This document shows, one piece after another, positions 59,487 to 64,000 of a DNA stretch of 64,000 bases; position 1 is the first letter of the stretch, and the number at the start of each line of letters is the position of its first letter. A program made the translations under genes and the position numbers. The stretch is from assembly GCA_018970025.1 (NCBI GenBank), contig JAGWXF010000005.1, positions 62,001-126,000 of the forward strand, written 5' to 3'. The DNA is from Actinomycetales bacterium. GTDB taxonomy: Bacteria > Actinomycetota > Actinomycetes > S36-B12. The notes under the pieces were generated by a model that made no database searches, was not told the origin of the DNA, and saw only the letters and a program-made list of their open reading frames with translations.

Positions 59487-61363
59487 TGACGACGACCCAG
59501 CAGGGGGTCGAGGCATCTGGCCAGGCCCAGACACCGGTGCTGCACCTGGTCACCTGCGGCTCGGTCGACGACGGGAAGTCGACCCTCATCGGCCGGCTGC
59601 TCGCCGAGACCGACAGCGTGCCGATCGACCAGCTGGAGTACGCCCGGCGAACCAGGCGCGGCGGATCCACCATCCCGGTGGGGGAAATCGACTTCTCCCT
59701 GCTCACGGACGGACTGGAGGCAGAGCGCGAGCAGGGCATCACGATCGATGTGGCCTACCGGCATATGAACCTGCCGAACGGCCGCAGGGTCCTGATCGCG
59801 GACGCTCCCGGGCATGAGCAGTACACGCGGAATATGGCCGTGGCGGCCTCGAACGGCGATGTCGCCGTGCTCCTGGTCGATGCCGCCCGTGGTGTCCGCC
59901 CCCAGACGCATCGTCACCTCACCGTCTGCGCCCTGATGGGCGTCACGACGGTCATCGTGGCCGTGAACAAGATGGATCTGGTGGGGTACGACCAGTCGGT
60001 CTTCGAGGATCTCCTCGCCTCCGTTCGGCAGACGGCCGATCGCCTGCAGGTCGGTGACATCTCGGCGATCCCGCTGAGCGCGGCAGCGGGCGACAACGTC
60101 ACGGCCGGATCGTCCAGGATGCCCTGGTATCAGGGCCCGACCCTGCTGCAGGCGCTGGCCGACTGGGAGCCGGCAGCCGCTGCTCAGGACGCGCCGCTCC
60201 GCTTCCCGGTGCAGTACGTCGTTCGGGCCGCCGGCAACTTCCGCGGCTATGCCGGGACGGTCGTATCCGGGGAGGTGACCACCGGTCAGTCGATCGTGAT
60301 CGCGGATTCCGGCCGGACGGCGAGGGTCGAGCGGATCGTCAGCTTCGACGAGGACCTGCCGCGCGCGGTGACCGGCCAGGCGGTGACCCTGACCCTGGAT
60401 CACGAGGTCGACGTGACGCGGGGCGATGTCATCTGCGCCAGCGGCGCTGCGGCCGTCCAGCCGGCGGATCGGTTCGCTGCGGACCTCGTCTGGCTCGCTG
60501 AGGAGGCGCTTGCGCACGGCCGGTCGTACCTGCTGGTGTCCGGCTCCCGCTCGGTCCCCGCAACGGTCACCAGCGTCCGGCATCGGCTGGACGTCGTCTC
60601 CGGCCATGAGCACGCCGCACGCCTGCTGGACATGAACGATGTCGGTCGCGTGGAGATCGCCACCGATCGCCCGCTGCCGATGGATCCCTACTCCGTCTGC
60701 CGGGACACCGGCGGCTTCCTTCTGGTTGACCGGGTGACGGCCGACACCGTGGCGGCCGGGCTCACCCGGCATGCGATGCGCCGCTCGTTCAATGTCGTCC
60801 CGCACGACTACGAGGTGAACCACCAGGCTCGGACGCGCCTGATGGGCCATGCGGCCAAGGTGGCGTGGCTCACCGGCCTTCCGGGCTCGGGCAAGTCCAC
60901 CATCGCCGATGCCGCAGTCCGCCGACTGCACGCCATGGGCGTCCACACGTACGTCCTCGACGGTGACAACGTCCGCACGGGGCTGAACAAGGACCTCGGA
61001 TTCACGCCTGAGGATCGCGCCGAGAACGTCCGCCGGGTGGCTGAGGTCGCACGTCTGATGCGCGATGCCGGGCTTGTCGTCCTGGTGGCCCTGGTCTCAC
61101 CGCACGCGGCCGATCGTCGTGCCGCCAAGGCGCTGTTCGGCGAGGGAGAGTTCCTCGAGGTCTTCGTCGATACGCCGGTGGAGGTCTGCGCTGAGCGGGA
61201 TCCCAAGGGCCTGTACGCCAAGGCGGCCGCGGGGAACCTGCCGAACATGACCGGCCGCGGTCAGTCGTACGAGGTGCCGGAGCAGGCAGATCTCGTGCTG
61301 TCCGGCACCGACGATCTCGATGCGGTCGTCGAGCGCCTCATCGCGACCGTGCTGGCCGAGTGA
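59486..61363 (+). CDS. cysNC: CysNC fusion: sulfate adenylyltransferase subunit 1 plus APS kinase
   Basis: 625 residues. The N-terminal EF-Tu-like GTPase drives APS synthesis by CysD: P-loop GSVDDGKST at 25-33, then [12 protein letters not shown] and NKMDLVGYD, followed by beta-barrel domains. From about residue 456 an APS kinase domain follows, with P-loop GLPGSGKST (464-472), [16 protein letters not shown] and [12 protein letters not shown]. With CysD it would convert sulfate all the way to PAPS. No PAPS reductase, sulfite reductase or sulfotransferase gene is in the window, so PAPS use is unknown. Confidence 0.95.
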   Translation: MTTTQQGVEASGQAQTPVLHLVTCGSVDDGKSTLIGRLLAETDSVPIDQLEYARRTRRGGSTIPVGEIDFSLLTDGLEAEREQGITIDVAYRHMNLPNGRRVLIADAPGHEQYTRNMAVAASNGDVAVLLVDAARGVRPQTHRHLTVCALMGVTTVIVAVNKMDLVGYDQSVFEDLLASVRQTADRLQVGDISAIPLSAAAGDNVTAGSSRMPWYQGPTLLQALADWEPAAAAQDAPLRFPVQYVVRAAGNFRGYAGTVVSGEVTTGQSIVIADSGRTARVERIVSFDEDLPRAVTGQAVTLTLDHEVDVTRGDVICASGAAAVQPADRFAADLVWLAEEALAHGRSYLLVSGSRSVPATVTSVRHRLDVVSGHEHAARLLDMNDVGRVEIATDRPLPMDPYSVCRDTGGFLLVDRVTADTVAAGLTRHAMRRSFNVVPHDYEVNHQARTRLMGHAAKVAWLTGLPGSGKSTIADAAVRRLHAMGVHTYVLDGDNVRTGLNKDLGFTPEDRAENVRRVAEVARLMRDAGLVVLVALVSPHAADRRAAKALFGEGEFLEVFVDTPVEVCAERDPKGLYAKAAAGNLPNMTGRGQSYEVPEQADLVLSGTDDLDAVVERLIATVLAE

Positions 61364-61374
61364 GGAGTTCGCGA

Positions 61375-62484
61375 GTGTCCGGGCCGAATACCGCCTTCGA
61401 TCCCAAGCAGGTCGCCAGCCTGGGCGCTGACGAGGTCATGGCGATGGTCGAGCAGGCCTGCGCGGCGGTCGACGCGGCAACCAGCCTGGCGGACCTCAAG
61501 CAGGCGCGACTTGCACATGCCGGCGACCGGTCGCCCCTGGCGCTGGCCAACCGCGAGATCGGCGCCCTCCCGCCCGCGGCGAAGGCCGACGCCGGCAAGC
61601 GGATCGGCGAGGCCCGGCAGCAGGTGCGCGAGGCTGTCGAGCGCCGGCAGGCCGAGCTCGAGGCGGAGCGCGATGCTCAGGTGCTGCGCGAGGAGGCCGT
61701 CGACGTCACCCTGCCGGTCGATCGGCACCCCCTCGGCGCACGGCACCCGCTGACAACCCTGATGGAGAGAATCTGCGATGTCTTCATTGCGATGGGCTAC
61801 GACATCGCCGAGGGCCCGCAGGTCGAGGCCGAGTGGGTGAACTTCGACGCACTCAACGTCCCCCCGGATCACCCGGCCCGAACCATGCAGGACACCTTCT
61901 ACGTCGAGGCACCCGATAGCGGCGTGGTGCTGCGCACGCAGACCTCGCCGATCCAGATCCGCGCGATGCTCGAGCGCTCCCTGCCGATCTACGTCATCGC
62001 GCCCGGACGCGTCTTCCGAACGGACGATCTCGACGCCACCCACACCCCGGTGTTCCACCAGGTTGAGGGGCTGGCCGTCGATGAGCACCTGACGATGGCG
62101 GACCTCAAGGGCACCCTCGATCACTTCGCCCAGGAGATGTTCGGACCAGGCATCGTCACGCGGCTTCGCCCGTCCTATTTTCCCTTCACCGAGCCGAGTG
62201 CGGAGCTGGACGTGCAGTGCTTCGTCTGCCGGGGCTCCTCGGTCGGGGATCCGCGGCGCCCATGCCGTACCTGCGGCAGCGAGGGCTGGATCGAATGGGG
62301 AGGCTGTGGCATGGTGAACCCGCGTGTGCTGCGCGCCGTCGGCATCGACCCTGAGCGCTACCGGGGCTTCGCGTTCGGCATGGGCGTCGAGCGCACGCTG
62401 ATGTTCCGCAACGGTGTCACCGACATGCGCGACATGGTCGAGGGCGACATCCGATTCACCCGAGCCTTCGGGCTGGAGGGCTGA
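61375..62484 (+). CDS. pheS: Phenylalanyl-tRNA synthetase alpha chain
   Basis: A 369-residue class II synthetase subunit. An N-terminal coiled coil (about 30-90) precedes the catalytic domain: [33 protein letters not shown] (motif 2 region), [23 protein letters not shown], and [21 protein letters not shown] (motif 3). I chose GTG 61375 because GAGGAG lies about eight bases upstream; GTG 61360, overlapping the cysNC stop as GTGA, is the alternative and adds five residues. The pheT ATG overlaps its stop. No T-box is present upstream. Confidence 0.95.
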   Translation: MSGPNTAFDPKQVASLGADEVMAMVEQACAAVDAATSLADLKQARLAHAGDRSPLALANREIGALPPAAKADAGKRIGEARQQVREAVERRQAELEAERDAQVLREEAVDVTLPVDRHPLGARHPLTTLMERICDVFIAMGYDIAEGPQVEAEWVNFDALNVPPDHPARTMQDTFYVEAPDSGVVLRTQTSPIQIRAMLERSLPIYVIAPGRVFRTDDLDATHTPVFHQVEGLAVDEHLTMADLKGTLDHFAQEMFGPGIVTRLRPSYFPFTEPSAELDVQCFVCRGSSVGDPRRPCRTCGSEGWIEWGGCGMVNPRVLRAVGIDPERYRGFAFGMGVERTLMFRNGVTDMRDMVEGDIRFTRAFGLEG

Positions 62485-64000
62485 TGCGAGCGCCCGTGTC
62501 GTGGCTGCGCGAGCTGGTCGACCTCCCGGCGCAGGAGGGGGGCCGTGCGATCGCCGAGCGGCTCATTCGCGCCGGACTGGAGGTCGAGTCGGTGGAACGA
62601 CTCGGCGAGGGGGTCCAGGGGACGCTCGTGATCGGCCGGGTCGAGCAGGTCGAGGAGCTCACGGAGTTCAAGAAGCCGATCCGCTGGTGTCAGGTCGACG
62701 TGGGCCCTGCTCATGGCGGCGTGCGCGGCATCATCTGCGGTGCCCGCAACTTCCTGGCCGGTGACCTCGTCGCGGTAGCGCTGCCCGGGACAGTCCTGCC
62801 GGGGGACTTCCGAATCGCGGCCCGCCAGACCTACGGCCGGACGTCTGACGGGATGATCTGCTCCGAGCGCGAGCTCGGCCTGGGCGACGATCACGATGGC
62901 ATCATCGTGCTGCCGCCAGGCACGGCCAAGCCGGGGGATGACGCGGCCGGGATCGTCGGCGTCGGCGACGAGGTCCTCGATATCGCGGTGACCCCCGACC
63001 GCGGCTATGCACTGTCGATGCGTGGCCTTGCGCGCGAGCTGGCGATCGCGTACGGAGTCGAGTTCATCGACCTGGGCCTTGCCCTGCCCGACCTTCCCGC
63101 ACCAGCCGAGGATGGCGTTCCAGCCCAGTGCGGGAGCGACGACCTCCAGGCCTGCTCGCTGTTCACCCTGCGGACGATCACCGGATTCGACCCGGGAGCC
63201 CCGACGCCGGCATGGATGCGCCGCCGACTGGTCGCATGCGGGATGCGGCCGGTCTCCCTTGCCGTCGACGTCACCAACTACGTGATGCTCGAGCTGGGCC
63301 AGCCCCTGCATGCATTCGACCTGGACAAGCTGCAGGGCCCGGTCCGTGCGGCTCGCGCCAAGGCGGGGGACACCCTGCAGACGCTCGACCACGTCGAGCG
63401 AGCACTGGACGCTGACGACCTGGTGATCCGGGACGACCGCGGGAGCATCGGCCTGGCCGGGACCATGGGCGGCCTGGAGACCGAGATCGACGAGGGAACG
63501 ACCTCGATCGCACTGGAGGCTGCCTGGTTCGCACCGGACGTCGTCGCCAGGATGTCGCGACGCCACCGGCTGTCATCGGAGGCCTCGAGGCGCTTCGAGC
63601 GAGGCGTCGACCGCGCGCTGGCGCCATATGCCTCAGCGCGTGCGGCGGCCTTGCTCCTGGAGCTCGGCGGTGGTCGGTATCTCGGCATGACCGCGGTCGA
63701 GGCCCCGCGTCGACCGCACGTCATCTCGATGACTGGGCAGCTGCCGGCGCAGGTGGCCGGCATGGAGATCTCCCAGGACCGCACCGAAGAGCTCCTTGCT
63801 GCCATCGGCTGCGACATCGCACTCGCCGATGCGGGGCTGCTCGTGACACCTCCGACCTGGCGTCCTGATCTCAGCGATCCGGCTGACCTGGTGGAGGAGG
63901 TCATCCGGCTCGTTGGCTACGACCGACTGCCGTCCACGCTGCCCACGGCAGCCATGGGTCATGGGCAGACCCTCGGCCAGCGCATGCGGCGCCGGATCGG
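62484..64000 (+). CDS. pheT: Phenylalanyl-tRNA synthetase beta chain (partial, runs off the window)
   Basis: The first 505 residues of PheT, open to the window end. It begins [15 protein letters not shown], with the tRNA-binding OB domain at about 40-150 (IGRVEQVEELTEFKKP...CQVDVG, ICGARNFLAGDLVAVALPG). The B3/B4 editing domain follows (around 205-385, LAVDVTNYVMLELGQPLHAFD and SSEASRRFERGVD). The B5 domain is present and the catalytic-like domain begins near VEEVIRLVGYDRLPSTLP. ATG 62484 overlaps the pheS stop. Confidence 0.95.
   Translation, partial: MRAPVSWLRELVDLPAQEGGRAIAERLIRAGLEVESVERLGEGVQGTLVIGRVEQVEELTEFKKPIRWCQVDVGPAHGGVRGIICGARNFLAGDLVAVALPGTVLPGDFRIAARQTYGRTSDGMICSERELGLGDDHDGIIVLPPGTAKPGDDAAGIVGVGDEVLDIAVTPDRGYALSMRGLARELAIAYGVEFIDLGLALPDLPAPAEDGVPAQCGSDDLQACSLFTLRTITGFDPGAPTPAWMRRRLVACGMRPVSLAVDVTNYVMLELGQPLHAFDLDKLQGPVRAARAKAGDTLQTLDHVERALDADDLVIRDDRGSIGLAGTMGGLETEIDEGTTSIALEAAWFAPDVVARMSRRHRLSSEASRRFERGVDRALAPYASARAAALLLELGGGRYLGMTAVEAPRRPHVISMTGQLPAQVAGMEISQDRTEELLAAIGCDIALADAGLLVTPPTWRPDLSDPADLVEEVIRLVGYDRLPSTLPTAAMGHGQTLGQRMRRRI

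Overview
This window is a gene-dense, high-GC chromosome segment of an Actinomycetota bacterium. The gene order is the classic actinobacterial one: dnaE, then the his cluster, then trp, lgt, gltBD and pyk; then pyrRBC-carAB-pyrKDF-gmk-rpoZ-coaBC-metK-priA-def-fmt-rsmB-rpe-rib; then hisEG-infC-rpmI-rplT-trmH-pheST. TGA is the commonest stop codon, starts are GTG or ATG with a few TTG and rarer codons, and many genes overlap by four bases (ATGA or GTGA). Several transcription units look leaderless, with a TAnnnT -10 hexamer 6-7 bases before the start codon. I see no tRNA, rRNA, IS element, phage gene or CRISPR array.

Layout. 1-5.2 kb: dnaE, a membrane protein, and a minus-strand pair (stand-alone LON domain protein, YbaK-type deacylase). 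5.2-13.5 kb: hisD-hisC-hisB-hisH-priA(hisA)-hisF-hisI, interrupted after hisF by a large secreted SGNH hydrolase of lower GC. 13.5-21.7 kb: trpE, a Trp-operon membrane protein, a small His/Gly-rich membrane protein, a two-component system, a DUF2752 protein, then trpC-trpB-trpA. No trpF is present, which fits the dual-function isomerase PriA. 21.7-31.1 kb: a thioredoxin-like membrane protein, lgt, gltB-gltD and pyk.

31.1-41.1 kb is a complete de novo UMP cluster behind a PyrR-binding leader hairpin that can mask the pyrR ribosome binding site. 41.1-49.4 kb holds gmk, rpoZ, coaBC, metK, a degenerate PriA, def, fmt and rsmB; the mihF gene usually found between pyrF and gmk is absent. 49.5-55.3 kb holds rpe, the riboflavin genes ribD-ribE-ribBA-ribH, hisE-hisG and an SseB-like protein. 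55.3-64 kb is the IF3-L35-L20 operon, trmH and pheS-pheT. Between trmH and pheS sits an inserted cassette of a putative 2-oxoglutarate/Fe(II) oxygenase, cysD and a cysN-cysC fusion, which would make PAPS.

Most genes are housekeeping. The points most worth attention are: the oxygenase-cysD-cysNC cassette; the divergent LON/hisD promoter pair with overlapping -10 hexamers; the leader ORF and start-codon hairpin before the SGNH hydrolase; the leaderless upstream ORF before gltB; non-canonical start codons for infC (ATC) and coaBC (CTG); and a recurring pattern of 15-21 bp tandem micro-duplications.
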